This document shows positions 34,264 to 44,161 of a DNA stretch of 64,000 bases, in pieces. A program made the translations under genes and the position numbers. The stretch's first letter is position 1; every line of letters begins with the position of its first letter. Source of the stretch: Marinomonas pollencensis (GTDB taxonomy: Bacteria; Pseudomonadota; Gammaproteobacteria; Pseudomonadales; Marinomonadaceae); assembly GCF_003387375.1 (NCBI RefSeq), contig NZ_QUNG01000001.1:1-64000 (forward strand). The letters run 5' to 3'. Below the pieces are notes generated by a model. The model made no database searches. It had not been told where the DNA came from and saw nothing but the letters and a program-made list of their open reading frames with translations.

Positions 34264-36285
34264 TTAATGCACAGCAGAGAGCATAGACGCTCCCATTAAA
34301 TGGCTGTTCATATAGACAGAGAAGTCATCATGACTCATAGGCCGAGCAAAAAGATAGCCCTGCACTTCTTCACAATGGTAGCCATTAAGCACTTCTATTT
34401 GTGAATGGTTTTCGACCCCTTCTGCGATCACTTTTAAATTAAGGCTGTTGGCCATTGCGATGGTGGCTTTCACAATCGCTTCATCGTCACTATCCACCCC
34501 TAAATCATTCACAAAAGAGCGGTCTATTTTCAAGGTTTGAATTGGGAATTTCTTCAGGTAAGCCAAAGAAGAATAACCGGTACCAAAATCATCAATCGAC
34601 AAAGTTAAACCTAACGCTCTAAATGCGTGCAATTTTTCTATGGTTTGCTGAGCGTCTGCCATTAACATGCTCTCCGTTAATTCAAGCTCTAAATAGCGCG
34701 GATCGACTCCAGTCTCCGCCAACACTTGAGACACCATTTCCACTAAGTCTGATTGCATAAATTGTCGGCCCGATAGATTAACCGATAAGCTGATCGCTGG
34801 ATAACCTTGCTCGCGCCACTCTTTTAATTGGTAACAGGCACGTCGAATAACCCACTCACCCAAGGGCAAAATCAAACCACTTTCTTCGGCCAGAGGAATA
34901 AATTGATCAGGGCTAATCATACCCAACTCAGGGTGCATCCAACGAATCAGCGCCTCTGCCCCTACTGTCGCTTTGTCTGACAAGCGAATCTTAGGCTGAT
35001 AGAAGAGCTCAAATTGCTCCTCTTCAATGGCTTTTCGCAGCCCTCCACCTAGGGTTAAATGCGCCCGAATGGTATCGGCCATTGCCTCTTCATAAATAAA
35101 ATAGGAATTATGAGATATGGACTTTGCACGATACATGGCCGCATCCGCGTTCTTCAGCAAGTAATCGATGTTATCACCATGCTGCGGATAACAGGCGATG
35201 CCAATACTCGCGGTAATCATCATCTCCATTTTTGATACAGGATAAGGCTTGATCGAATGCTTGATGACCGTTTGTGCGATATCAACCAGCTCATCCATTC
35301 CTGACGCATGCTCTTGCACTATGACAAATTCATCGCCACCTAATCGGTACAAACAAGCCGATTGCGGAATGGTGCTCTTAATACGTTCCGCCACCTGCTG
35401 AATCAACTCATCCCCAACCCTATGGCTAAAGGTATCATTCACTACTTTAAAACCATCCAAATCGAGCGATAAAACACCAAATTTAAGATTGCGCTTACGG
35501 GCATTCACCAAGGCTCTTTCCAGTTGGCTATAGAGTAAGTTTCGATTAGGCAGCTGGGTTAATGGGTCGTAATTATTCAATCGATAAAGGACAGTCTCAT
35601 GATCCCTTTCTTCTTGAATATCATGGGCTAAGAGGAAAACTCGATCGCTGGCAGCTTGATAGCAGACTTCTATTTGTTGCCAACGCACACCTTTGACGGT
35701 CGACAAACGGATTTCTTGGGTGTGCAACTCTCTACTAGAGAGCATGGCCATTATGCCATGGGCCGCACTCGAAACCACAAACAGGTCTTCTATTTGCTCC
35801 ACAGAGCCAAAGCGCTGTGAAAAACTGCGATTCATATCAAGCAGCGCACCTTTGCCATCAAAGACAGCCATTGGCAATGAATTAAAGCAGCGCACTATAT
35901 CTAAAGAAGACCACTCGCTGGTGAAAGAGTCAGCCAAAACCGGGCGCTCGTTCACTGTCAAAGATTGCACTTTCACAGACACACCGCGGTTGCTTGCACC
36001 TAAAGAAATCACTGTGCCAATGCAATTAACACGTTCCTTGCTCAAGGTAGAACACGGCCATATAAACTGCAAAGTCGCACCTAAAGGCTGACTTTGAACG
36101 AAGCTTTTTAAGCGCTGTAAGAGCGCTGCATCAATGATAAATTTGGCAAGGTCTTCACCTTCGAAAAAATGGCTAAACAGCCATTTTGCCTCTTTATTAC
36201 TCCATGAGATACTCGCACGCTCAATGTCAACAACCCAAGATGATTGGCTAATTTTAGGGCTCAAGATATTAGGTGACTCTATCAT
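34264..36285 (-). CDS. PAS-GGDEF-EAL cyclic-di-GMP signalling protein
   Basis: The 673-residue protein has no membrane segment. An N-terminal sensory half (PAS-like, about 130-240; FNSLPMAVFDGKGALLDMN) leads to a GGDEF domain with intact RLGGDEFVIV, then an EAL domain with intact EALIRWMHP, LELTESMLM, DDFGTGYSSLAYL and KIDRSFV. Both synthesis and breakdown of c-di-GMP look possible; the net direction cannot be predicted. It stands alone and probably controls motility or biofilm. Confidence 0.9.
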   Translation of the reverse strand: MIESPNILSPKISQSSWVVDIERASISWSNKEAKWLFSHFFEGEDLAKFIIDAALLQRLKSFVQSQPLGATLQFIWPCSTLSKERVNCIGTVISLGASNRGVSVKVQSLTVNERPVLADSFTSEWSSLDIVRCFNSLPMAVFDGKGALLDMNRSFSQRFGSVEQIEDLFVVSSAAHGIMAMLSSRELHTQEIRLSTVKGVRWQQIEVCYQAASDRVFLLAHDIQEERDHETVLYRLNNYDPLTQLPNRNLLYSQLERALVNARKRNLKFGVLSLDLDGFKVVNDTFSHRVGDELIQQVAERIKSTIPQSACLYRLGGDEFVIVQEHASGMDELVDIAQTVIKHSIKPYPVSKMEMMITASIGIACYPQHGDNIDYLLKNADAAMYRAKSISHNSYFIYEEAMADTIRAHLTLGGGLRKAIEEEQFELFYQPKIRLSDKATVGAEALIRWMHPELGMISPDQFIPLAEESGLILPLGEWVIRRACYQLKEWREQGYPAISLSVNLSGRQFMQSDLVEMVSQVLAETGVDPRYLELELTESMLMADAQQTIEKLHAFRALGLTLSIDDFGTGYSSLAYLKKFPIQTLKIDRSFVNDLGVDSDDEAIVKATIAMANSLNLKVIAEGVENHSQIEVLNGYHCEEVQGYLFARPMSHDDFSVYMNSHLMGASMLSAVH

Positions 36286-36327
36286 TCCATTCTACTGCAT
36301 TAAAAAAGACAAAATTTAAGCCATAGA

Positions 36328-37179
36328 TTACCATGAATCCGGAACAACAAAGACACTATATTTGTAACTGACATCGATATTTTCGGCGCGCTGAGCTAAG
36401 CATAAATATAATGGCCGAGCATCCTTATCAAAAGCCTCAGACCAGGTTTTGACTGAGTCAGATGTGAAGGGGGTATAATCTTGGTAAAAGCCAGATAATG
36501 ACAACCAATGGGGCTTATTTACCTTTCGAACCAATGCAAAGTCAGCGACTAATTGAGACGCTTGTGAGGCATAAATCCAGCCTCCAAATCCAGTCTTGGC
36601 AATCTGCTGTAAACGCTGTGGCGCTTCATTGAGAGATAAAAACAGACGTCCGTAAATTAATAAACAGGCGGTGATGGGCCTGCCCTTAGTAAGGCTTTTC
36701 CATTGCTCTTTGGCACTCTTGGTGTCCATTATTGTTAACTGGTGCGCTCTGGCCCGTGTTACTTTGCGATGCAGACTGTCATTTTTGTTCGGCCCAATCC
36801 AATGCTCAGGATACAAATCTGGACGCTGCAAATAGAATTTAATGGCAATTTCAAACTGCAACAAAGCCCCATCAGGGGTTTCCACCAGCATGTCCACTTC
36901 CCCTAGGGTCTTCCCTTGCTCCACTATCTGCTGATGCTCTAACAAGATAGTTAAGCTCGAAAAATGCCGTATCGCATAAGAAAATAACACCTCAAAATAA
37001 CTGCCGAGAAAATGAGATTTGCAGGCATTTACCGCCTCTTCAAGCGGCTTTGGCTGCTGCGCTAACGCCTGTAACTTCTCTCTCCAGTCCGCCTGCCAAT
37101 AGATCGAAAGGTCTAGGTCATTTTCAATAAAATGACCTTCCATCAGCCAAACTAAATCGTTCACATACGGCGAAGACAT
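36328..37179 (-). CDS. DUF1853 family protein
   Basis: The 283-residue protein has the DUF1853 pattern: VNDLVWLMEGHFI at the N-terminus, LGSYFEVLFSYAIRHF in the first third and LGEVDMLVETPDGALLQFEI followed by KFYLQ. The spacing GEVDMLV ... FEIAIK resembles a PD-(D/E)xK nuclease fold, but activity is unproven. It directly abuts the YqcC-like gene (1 bp), so the two form an operon. Confidence 0.85.
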   Translation of the reverse strand: MSSPYVNDLVWLMEGHFIENDLDLSIYWQADWREKLQALAQQPKPLEEAVNACKSHFLGSYFEVLFSYAIRHFSSLTILLEHQQIVEQGKTLGEVDMLVETPDGALLQFEIAIKFYLQRPDLYPEHWIGPNKNDSLHRKVTRARAHQLTIMDTKSAKEQWKSLTKGRPITACLLIYGRLFLSLNEAPQRLQQIAKTGFGGWIYASQASQLVADFALVRKVNKPHWLSLSGFYQDYTPFTSDSVKTWSEAFDKDARPLYLCLAQRAENIDVSYKYSVFVVPDSW

Positions 37180-37524
37180 TTAGCAAGATGAGCTCGTCAA
37201 ATGAGCATCAATCCGATCCAGTGCAGAGACGATTTTTGCCACCTCTAGCGCCGAATAGCCTTGAAATGCATCCATCGCCATGGGAGAAATATGGCAACGT
37301 GTTGGTAACGGCGCCCCAACCTCTATCAGCTGTTTAAAACGCGCCATCATGACAAACCTTAACCACTGCGCAAAGCTCATAGTATCAATACAAAAGGGCT
37401 CGACGCTTGCCAACGCCAACTCGCTAGGCTGCTCACATTCCCAAGCACCACACTCCCGCAGTGCGACTTCTAAATCCATTAATAAATCTGCCAGAAGATA
37501 ATGTGTTTCGAACTGACTATTCAC
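37180..37524 (-). CDS. YqcC/DUF446 family protein
   Basis: The 114-residue protein matches YqcC proteins: LADLLMDLEVALRECGAWE, then PFCIDTMSFAQWLRFVMMARF and a C-terminal helix. The function is unknown; in many gammaproteobacteria the gene is near truC. The GTG at 37524 has an AGGAG 7 bp upstream and gives the family's usual length. A longer frame from 37575 has no such site. Confidence 0.83.
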   Translation of the reverse strand: MNSQFETHYLLADLLMDLEVALRECGAWECEQPSELALASVEPFCIDTMSFAQWLRFVMMARFKQLIEVGAPLPTRCHISPMAMDAFQGYSALEVAKIVSALDRIDAHLTSSSC

Positions 37525-37625
37525 CTGATTTCTCCTGCAAAAAACGGTAATATGGCAACATATTTCTTTTATCATCGCTTGATTTACTAGGCGACAACAT
37601 CCTTTAAATGAGTCTGTAATTTACC

Positions 37626-38699
37626 ATGAAAAACATTGAATCGCTTGGCGATCTTTTTGATATGGTTGGCTGCGATGCCACCTTTTATGACCTTGGCCGC
37701 CACATTACAAAAATCACGCCGCAGCAAGTCATTCAATTCGATAGAAAACAACAAGCCTACCCTTTTCCTTTTCGCCAAGCTGCTTGGCTTGCCTGTTTTC
37801 TAAAAAGCAAAGACAGCCAAAAACAAGAAGCCAGCGACACTGGCGTGGTCTGGTTTTTGAAACTCCCTTTGGATGAAGCAGGCTGCCTAAATTTAGGAAC
37901 TCGTGACCACTTTATTAAATCCATTGTCGATAAAATTCTTCATAAAGGCGAAGCCGCTGGGTTATCTGAAGCACTCGAAGACAACCCTTACGTGTTCAAA
38001 CCAGACCAAGAACGAATGGCCAGCTTTCACGCCATTCTTGCCGCTAATTTAAACGCGCCCACCTCTGAATACTTTCAGGATGTGGTGAACTATTTATCAC
38101 CCAAAGGGCAAGCAGAAGCGCAACAGGAGTGGCAAAACCTTGGCCTTCAAGGAATAGCTGAGTTGGCGGTTAGAGCCCATCAAGCGCCTTATACCGATCT
38201 GATATTAAACGCCATTGAACAAGCCCCTAAACCCTTGGTCAGTGCTCTATGTCACGCCCTTGAGCACGAGACTCTTGCGCCAGAACTTTCTGCCGCAATT
38301 ATCAATAAGCTACTACAAGAAGAAGACACCTTAATGCAGGCAAGCTACCTTCGTGCCTTGTCTCGTTCTGAACTTGACGATGCTTTGCTACTGCCATTAT
38401 TTGCCATGCTAGGAAGTGTAAATGAGTGTTCAGATGCGCAAATACACCCCATTGCGGCACTGGCTGCAAAATGCCCTCACTGGCTTGCTAAAAATAGCCA
38501 ATTGATGAGAATTGTCATGGAGAAACTGGCTCATAGAGATGACGCTTATGTGGCCTTTAGACAAGTTTCCAGCGAGCTTAGTCAGCAACCAGAAACAAGA
38601 CAACCTTTGTGGGATTTGTTTAGAAGTGAGCGCATCAGCCCAAACTTGGCGCAGGCGATCAGCCATTTATTTACCCAAACACCTCATTCCGTACAGTAA
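37626..38699 (+). CDS. DUF3549 family protein
   Basis: The 357-residue protein opens with the DUF3549 signature (SLGDLFDMVGCDATFYDLGR, then FPFRQAAWLACFL) and continues with helical repeat-like sequence. It is found in gammaproteobacteria and has no known function. It is divergent from the YqcC/DUF1853 pair, 101 bp apart. Confidence 0.85.
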   Translation: MKNIESLGDLFDMVGCDATFYDLGRHITKITPQQVIQFDRKQQAYPFPFRQAAWLACFLKSKDSQKQEASDTGVVWFLKLPLDEAGCLNLGTRDHFIKSIVDKILHKGEAAGLSEALEDNPYVFKPDQERMASFHAILAANLNAPTSEYFQDVVNYLSPKGQAEAQQEWQNLGLQGIAELAVRAHQAPYTDLILNAIEQAPKPLVSALCHALEHETLAPELSAAIINKLLQEEDTLMQASYLRALSRSELDDALLLPLFAMLGSVNECSDAQIHPIAALAAKCPHWLAKNSQLMRIVMEKLAHRDDAYVAFRQVSSELSQQPETRQPLWDLFRSERISPNLAQAISHLFTQTPHSVQ

Positions 38700-38739
38700 G
38701 CTCATCTTGGCCTGTGGTAACCCATCTGCAGGTCAATAG

Positions 38740-38997
38740 CTAATGCTGCGTTGGATTTTTCCCCATTGAGCGCATCTCTTTACGGTGCGCTACAAACTCT
38801 TCACTGAGCAGATAGTCTCCCTGCTCAGTAAACTCCAAAGCCCCTCTATTAACTAAAGCTTCTAGGGTTTTTGGTAATACTTTTTGACGCTTATCTCCCT
38901 TCACAAAGTAAAATTGCTCATCCAGCTGAACAATTTCAAACCCAGACTCTAAAAAACCCACACATAAATTCTGAGTTGGCGTTAATTTGAGTTTCAT
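38740..38997 (-). CDS. hypothetical protein, 85 aa
   Basis: This small charged protein has no membrane segment or signal peptide. The N-terminal half (LKLTPTQNLCVGFLESGFE) and the following alternating pattern could be a winged-helix-like fold. Coding looks real from composition and isolation. I do not recognise the family. It converges with the DUF3549 gene. Confidence 0.55.
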   Translation of the reverse strand: MKLKLTPTQNLCVGFLESGFEIVQLDEQFYFVKGDKRQKVLPKTLEALVNRGALEFTEQGDYLLSEEFVAHRKEMRSMGKNPTQH

Positions 38998-39111
38998 ATC
39001 TGTCCCCTCATAGCCGTCTCTGTTTTGGATATGTCAAATTAACTATAGTCAAGAATCAATAGAACAAAAAGCGAGCAGATTAAAATCTGTTGCTGGACAG
39101 ATACGACACCA

Positions 39112-39147
39112 TAAAAAAAGGGAAGACACTACTGCCTTCCCTTTTTT
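39112..39147 (-). terminator. terminator after purU
   Basis: The stem AAAAAAGGGAAG / CTTCCCTTTTTT with a 10-nt loop lies 14 bp past the purU stop on the minus strand, with a strong T-run. Confidence 0.85.
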
Positions 39148-39160
39148 GTACAACGGGGTA

Positions 39161-40018
39161 TTAGTCTGAAAATACGATCGTTTTATTTCCGTGCACCAAT
39201 ACTCTATCTTCTAGGTGGTAACGCAAACCTCGAGACAATACGAGCTTCTCAATGTCTTTACCAAGGCGCACCATATCCGCTGCCGCATGACTATGACGAA
39301 CACGAATTACATCTTGTTCAATAATCGGCCCGGCATCTAAATCAGCGGTGACATAATGGCAAGTGGCTCCGATCAACTTAACACCACGTACTGCCGCTTG
39401 ATGGTAAGGTTTCGCACCAATAAATGAAGGCAAGAAACTGTGGTGGATATTGATCACTTGATGACGATATTTCTTACACAAATATTCTGGGAAAATCTGC
39501 ATATAACGAGCCAACACAATGGTGTCTGCCTGAGCTTCATCAATACAAGCTTCAATCTCTTGAAAGGCTGGCATTTTGTTGTCTTTAGGCACAGAGATAC
39601 AGTGATAAGGAACCTTGTACCATTCCACCATAGAGCGTAACGCCTCATGATTGGCAATCACACCCACTATGTCGCAATTCAACTCGCCCGTATGCCAACG
39701 GTGCATGATGTCGTTTAAACAGTGTGACTCCTTGGTCGCTAGCAACATCACCTTCGGGCGATCTTGGCTGTCTTTCACGTACCAATTCATGTCGAACTCT
39801 TCAGCAATCGCGGCAAATTCTTCACGGAAAGTGGCGACATCAACAGACAAACTCTCTGCATCAATCTCATGACGCATAAAAAACCACTTCGATTCTAAAT
39901 CGGTATGATGGCTGGCCTCAACAATGGAGCCTTCTCGTTCTTTAATAAACTGCGAAACGGCAGATACAATCCCAGTACGGTCTGGGCAACTAATCACAAG
40001 ACGAAATGTTTTTCTCAT
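39161..40018 (-). CDS. purU: formyltetrahydrofolate deformylase
   Basis: The 285-residue protein has an N-terminal ACT domain (FRLVISCPDRTGIVSAVSQF) and a formyltransferase-type catalytic domain. The catalytic elements NIHHSFLPSF (His) and LDAGPIIEQDV (Asp) are present. It hydrolyses 10-formyl-THF to THF and formate, balancing one-carbon pools. It has its own terminator and no close operon partner. Confidence 0.93.
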   Translation of the reverse strand: MRKTFRLVISCPDRTGIVSAVSQFIKEREGSIVEASHHTDLESKWFFMRHEIDAESLSVDVATFREEFAAIAEEFDMNWYVKDSQDRPKVMLLATKESHCLNDIMHRWHTGELNCDIVGVIANHEALRSMVEWYKVPYHCISVPKDNKMPAFQEIEACIDEAQADTIVLARYMQIFPEYLCKKYRHQVINIHHSFLPSFIGAKPYHQAAVRGVKLIGATCHYVTADLDAGPIIEQDVIRVRHSHAAADMVRLGKDIEKLVLSRGLRYHLEDRVLVHGNKTIVFSD

Positions 40019-40106
40019 TTTAAAAACTTATAAACCTATACAATTCAATATACTAAACATGGATATTGGTTAACTTGATTTAGCGTCAAGAAATACGCCA
40101 AAACCT

Positions 40107-42284
40107 CTATTGAGCCACTTCCTTATGTCGAATCACCCAACATTGGTGAATCTTATTATTACGATCAAAATCGAAATCCAAGGTTTGCTTAGTCACATTT
40201 TCAACATCAAACTCAGCCACTAAGCTTTCATCCAGCACAAAACGGCGATAGTTATTGGAAAATATCAACTCGCCTTTTTTCGACAGTCTAGCCATCGCTA
40301 AACGAATCAAATCCCCATGGTCACGCTGGATATCCAATACATCCGCCATTTTTTTCGAGTTTGAAAAGGTCGGTGGGTCCATAAAAATAAAGTCATACTT
40401 ATCTTTATTGGTCCGCAACCATTCAAAACAATCCGCACGTTCAACTTTATGATCACGCGGTGAAAATTCATTCAATTCTATATTGCGACGTGCCCACTCA
40501 GTGTAAGTATTTGACATATCCACACTATAAGTACTGCGAGCACCACCCTGTCCTGCGTGCACAGATGCTGTGGCGGTATAACAAAACAGATTTAAAAAGC
40601 GCTTACCGTTGGCTCTGTCTTGAATCAATTTACGCACTGGTCGATGATCCAAGAACAAACCTGTGTCCAAATAATCCTTCAAATTAACAATAAAATCACA
40701 GCCGTATTCTTCCACTATCATTTCATGATGAGACTGGTCTAGCTTTTCATATTGCGCTTTACCCGTTTGCTTTTGACGCTGCTTGACCACCACATTGGAT
40801 TCCGCAATATTCAGTGCGCTAGGAATCGCCGAGACGGCGTCAAATAAGCGTTGTTTCGCTTTTTCTGGGTCTACACTTTTTGGCGCTTGGTACTCCTGAA
40901 CATGAGCCCAATCTTTATAAATATCAATCGCAACCGCATATTCTGGCATATCCGCATCATAAACGCGGTAACATTCAATGTTATTTTTAAGCGCCCATTT
41001 CTTGAATTTCTTCATGTTTTTTTGCAGACGATTGGCAAACATTTTGGCACCAGGTGACATCACAGACTGGGCCACCACATCTTCTTTTATGCTGCCATCC
41101 AAAATAGGAAAACGGTATGCACGACACTCCAATCCGCCGTTAATCACCCGAGTGCTTTTTTCTGGACGCACCGGAATTTGTCGCGCTAGCTGCTCATTGC
41201 TGGTCAACATCATAAATTGCCAACCACGAGCATGCTTAACCACCCATTCGCCTAAATCACGGTACAAGGCGATCAGGGTCATTTCATCCCCTAGACGCTC
41301 ACCATAAGGTGGGTTTGAAATCACCAAGCCTGGTTTTTCTTGGTCAATCTCAAATTCGTGGGTTTGAAAAGAAGTCATGGAGACCTCAATCAAGTTGCTT
41401 AAGCCTGCACGTTTGATGCACTCACGGGAAGCGGCGATGGCTTTTTGCTCACGGTCAGTACCTTGAAAGCGAATGCCTAAGGTGGCTGGGTCTTTTTTGC
41501 GGTTTTTCGCAAAATCCATCAGCTGTTGCCACAATCTGTGATCGTGCTGCTGCCACCCCTTAAAACCCCAATAATGACGACGCAAGCCTGGCGCAATATC
41601 TAATGACATCAAGGCAGCTTCAACAAGAAAGGTACCCGAACCACACATTGGGTCAATTAATTGCGTTAAACCGCAATCACGCCCCCAACCGGCTCGCATC
41701 AACAAACCCGCCGCGAGGTTTTCTTTTAATGGCGCCATCGCGCCATGCTGACGATAGCCTCGACGGTGCATACTCTCACCGGCCAAATCGATACTGACGG
41801 TCACAGTATCACGCTTAATGCGCACCGCGATGCGCACATCAGGCTGTTCTTTTTCAACACTTGGGCGCTCGCCAGACAAGGCCACAAAATAGTCCGCAAT
41901 GGCATCTTTGGTACGCACCGCACCAAACTGCGTGTTGCGGATATGATCATTTGTTCCATGACAATCAATGGCAATGGTATTAGTGGCGGTCAAATGCGCC
42001 GACCAATCTACCGCTTTCACGCCGTCATAAAGATCGTCTGCTGATTCTATTTTAAAATTGGCCACGGGGAGCATAACGCGTGTTGCAACACGCGACCAAA
42101 GGCACGCTTTGTACATACCGGCCAGATTTGTCGAGAGCTTCACTTGGCCTTCGCCCAAACGAGTTTGCAGCAATCCTTCAGCATGCAACTCTTGCTCTAA
42201 GACATTCTCCAAGCCAAGCGGACAGGTGATTTCAAGTGCATATACCTGTTCAACTGAGTCTGTTGTCTGTGTTTCTGTTGTCAT
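40107..42284 (-). CDS. rlmL: bifunctional 23S rRNA methyltransferase RlmKL
   Basis: The 725-residue fusion has a THUMP domain (about 10-150), then the RlmL domain with LIDPMCGSGTFLVEAAL and NPPYGERLG, which makes m2G2445. The C-terminal RlmK domain with FLNLFCYTATASVHAGQGG and MDPPTFSNSKKM makes m7G2069. The length matches the fused gammaproteobacterial form. It is divergent from rmf, a ribosome-linked gene. Confidence 0.95.
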   Translation of the reverse strand: MTTETQTTDSVEQVYALEITCPLGLENVLEQELHAEGLLQTRLGEGQVKLSTNLAGMYKACLWSRVATRVMLPVANFKIESADDLYDGVKAVDWSAHLTATNTIAIDCHGTNDHIRNTQFGAVRTKDAIADYFVALSGERPSVEKEQPDVRIAVRIKRDTVTVSIDLAGESMHRRGYRQHGAMAPLKENLAAGLLMRAGWGRDCGLTQLIDPMCGSGTFLVEAALMSLDIAPGLRRHYWGFKGWQQHDHRLWQQLMDFAKNRKKDPATLGIRFQGTDREQKAIAASRECIKRAGLSNLIEVSMTSFQTHEFEIDQEKPGLVISNPPYGERLGDEMTLIALYRDLGEWVVKHARGWQFMMLTSNEQLARQIPVRPEKSTRVINGGLECRAYRFPILDGSIKEDVVAQSVMSPGAKMFANRLQKNMKKFKKWALKNNIECYRVYDADMPEYAVAIDIYKDWAHVQEYQAPKSVDPEKAKQRLFDAVSAIPSALNIAESNVVVKQRQKQTGKAQYEKLDQSHHEMIVEEYGCDFIVNLKDYLDTGLFLDHRPVRKLIQDRANGKRFLNLFCYTATASVHAGQGGARSTYSVDMSNTYTEWARRNIELNEFSPRDHKVERADCFEWLRTNKDKYDFIFMDPPTFSNSKKMADVLDIQRDHGDLIRLAMARLSKKGELIFSNNYRRFVLDESLVAEFDVENVTKQTLDFDFDRNNKIHQCWVIRHKEVAQ

Positions 42285-42403
42285 TTTTAATTACTTTTTT
42301 AAATTTTCTGTGAATGTATTAGAGCAAAGTGTTTTTAGACAATCTCTCGCATCTAAACTAGCTTTTAGAACTCGATCTGAAAAAGCAATAGAGGAACAAT
42401 CCT

Positions 42404-42613
42404 ATGAAGAAACAAAAAAGAGATCTTCGCCAACGCGCTTATCTTCGTGGTTACCGTGCCGGAATGGCAGGTCGCTCAAAAGGCCTTTCCGTTCAATACC
42501 AAGAAAGCGCTCGCCCCGATTGGCTGGCTGGCTGGCGTGAAGGTCGCGAAGATATGTGGAATGGCTTTTCTCCTGTTGAAGGCACCCATAAAACATTCAG
42601 TCTAGTTCATTAA
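42404..42613 (+). CDS. rmf: ribosome modulation factor
   Basis: The 69-residue basic protein has the classic RMF sequence: an Arg/Lys-rich opening, AYLRGYRAGMAGRSK, and RPDWLAGWREGREDMWNG. In stationary phase RMF joins 70S ribosomes into inactive 100S dimers. GAGGAA is found 7 bp before ATG. It sits between divergent rlmL and convergent pyrD. Confidence 0.95.
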   Translation: MKKQKRDLRQRAYLRGYRAGMAGRSKGLSVQYQESARPDWLAGWREGREDMWNGFSPVEGTHKTFSLVH

Positions 42614-42662
42614 TATCTTGTTTCTTTTGTCTCTTTCTTCGCTGTCAGCGAATTCTACAAAT

Positions 42663-42693
42663 AAGTGAGGCGGGCCTGAAGCCCGCCTCACTT
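42663..42693. terminator. bidirectional terminator, rmf / pyrD
   Basis: A perfect 13-bp stem, AAGTGAGGCGGGC / GCCCGCCTCACTT, with a 5-nt loop separates the convergent rmf and pyrD genes. T-content after it is modest. Confidence 0.8.
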
Positions 42694-42729
42694 CTATTAT
42701 TCTTTGCTGGCCTATACTCAGGCTTAGTA

Positions 42730-43770
42730 TTAACGGTCTAAATCTAACTCTCGATAGAAGCCATCGGTACAAGCAATCGCTTCTTTTACCAGTTCAGGTC
42801 CCTGATAAATAAACCCAGAATACAGCTGTACAAGTTGCGCCCCGGCTTGCAGTTTTTCCACCGCGTCTTCACCACTTGAAATGCCACCTACGCCAATCAC
42901 AGGTAATTCACCTTTCAAATGCTCTGCCAATACTCGCACCACATGGGTTGACGCATCACGCACTGGCGCACCACTTAGACCACCAGCTTCAGACGCGTAT
43001 TTATGTCCCGCAACCGCATCACGAGACAAGGTGGTATTGGTCGCTATAATACCATCTACCCCTTGTGCAAGCAGAGTATCGGAGACCAATTTAATCTCAT
43101 CATCACTCATATCTGGTGCAATTTTCACTGCCAACGGCACTTTCTTACCATGCTCTGACTCATAACGGTCACGCGCTTCTGTCAACGGCGCGATTAATTG
43201 CGCCAAACTTTCACCAAACTGCAAGCTGCGTAAGCCTGGGGTGTTGGGTGAACTAATATTCGCCGTAATGTAATCTGCGTACGGAATCACTTCGTGCAAA
43301 CAAGCAAGATAATCAGCAGCAGCATCTTCCACTGACGTGGTTAAATTCTTACCGATATTAACCCCTAAAACACCTGGGTAACGATGTGATTTTATACGAG
43401 AAACCATATGCGCTACACCTTTATTGTTAAAGCCCATACGGTTAATAATGGCATTGTGTTCTGGCAAACGGAAAAGCCGCGGTTTCGGGTTTCCACTTTG
43501 CCCTTTAGGGGTTACAGTGCCAACCTCTACAAAGCCAAAACCGAGTGCACCTAACGCTTCAAACGCGTCAGCATTTTTATCTAAACCGGCCGCCAAACCA
43601 ACCGCATTAGGGAAACGTAACCCCATCACATCAACTGGTTTGGTAGCAGGCAACCCCTCAAAAAACCTAGTCAATCCTAATCGACTACTCGCCGCTAAAA
43701 GATCCAATGACAGTTCATGGGAGACTTCAGGGTCCAGTTTAAAAAGTAATGAGCGAGCAAGATTATACAT
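42730..43770 (-). CDS. pyrD: dihydroorotate dehydrogenase (quinone), class 2
   Basis: The 346-residue protein has the class 2 N-terminal membrane-associating helix, then FMN-binding [12 protein letters not shown], the catalytic-base region [14 protein letters not shown] and the C-terminal phosphate-binding [11 protein letters not shown] and [11 protein letters not shown]. It oxidises dihydroorotate to orotate in pyrimidine synthesis, passing electrons to quinone at the inner membrane. Confidence 0.95.
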   Translation of the reverse strand: MYNLARSLLFKLDPEVSHELSLDLLAASSRLGLTRFFEGLPATKPVDVMGLRFPNAVGLAAGLDKNADAFEALGALGFGFVEVGTVTPKGQSGNPKPRLFRLPEHNAIINRMGFNNKGVAHMVSRIKSHRYPGVLGVNIGKNLTTSVEDAAADYLACLHEVIPYADYITANISSPNTPGLRSLQFGESLAQLIAPLTEARDRYESEHGKKVPLAVKIAPDMSDDEIKLVSDTLLAQGVDGIIATNTTLSRDAVAGHKYASEAGGLSGAPVRDASTHVVRVLAEHLKGELPVIGVGGISSGEDAVEKLQAGAQLVQLYSGFIYQGPELVKEAIACTDGFYRELDLDR

Positions 43771-43810
43771 AGACAGGGCTCCTAACCGTGTGAGTATGAG
43801 GCTAAGTGAA

Positions 43811-44032
43811 TTAACGTATTTGTGTCACGCCAACTAATTTGTTTCTGCTATCGAATTCTACTTCAAAAATTCCATTCACGCCGCGATAAGAGACAAAAGG
43901 CTGGAAAGCCGACAAAGGCAGCTGCACTTTGCGCCCATCAAGGCTACTTGCTACGACATTTTTTGCCACACCAGAATACGCTGCTTCGTATTGCGTAGCG
44001 CTCAATATCACTTCCACTACGATTTTTGCCAC
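43811..44032 (-). CDS. DUF2835 family protein
   Basis: The 73-residue protein fits DUF2835 throughout: [20 protein letters not shown], then [20 protein letters not shown]. It is a small beta-rich protein of unknown function found in gammaproteobacteria. It may be cotranscribed with pyrD, 40 bp downstream. Confidence 0.87.
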   Translation of the reverse strand: MAKIVVEVILSATQYEAAYSGVAKNVVASSLDGRKVQLPLSAFQPFVSYRGVNGIFEVEFDSRNKLVGVTQIR

Positions 44033-44120
44033 TTTTCTTTCCTATGCTTACGCATCTCTTACAACTAACGCCTTGTATGTAAAGTTTTGAATCCGATAAG
44101 ATGGAACCTATTATATTGTG

Positions 44121-44148
44121 TTGACACCTTTTTTGACAGAAGTATAAG
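44121..44148 (+). promoter_or_regulatory. possible sigma-70 promoter for the Bat operon
   Basis: TTGACA at 44121-44126 and TATAAG at 44143-44148 are separated by 16 bp, close to consensus. Transcription would begin around 44155, only a few bases before the ATG at 44162, giving a nearly leaderless mRNA. The promoter call or the start codon may therefore be off. Confidence 0.35.
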
Positions 44149-44161
44149 GAACTTAGGTTCG

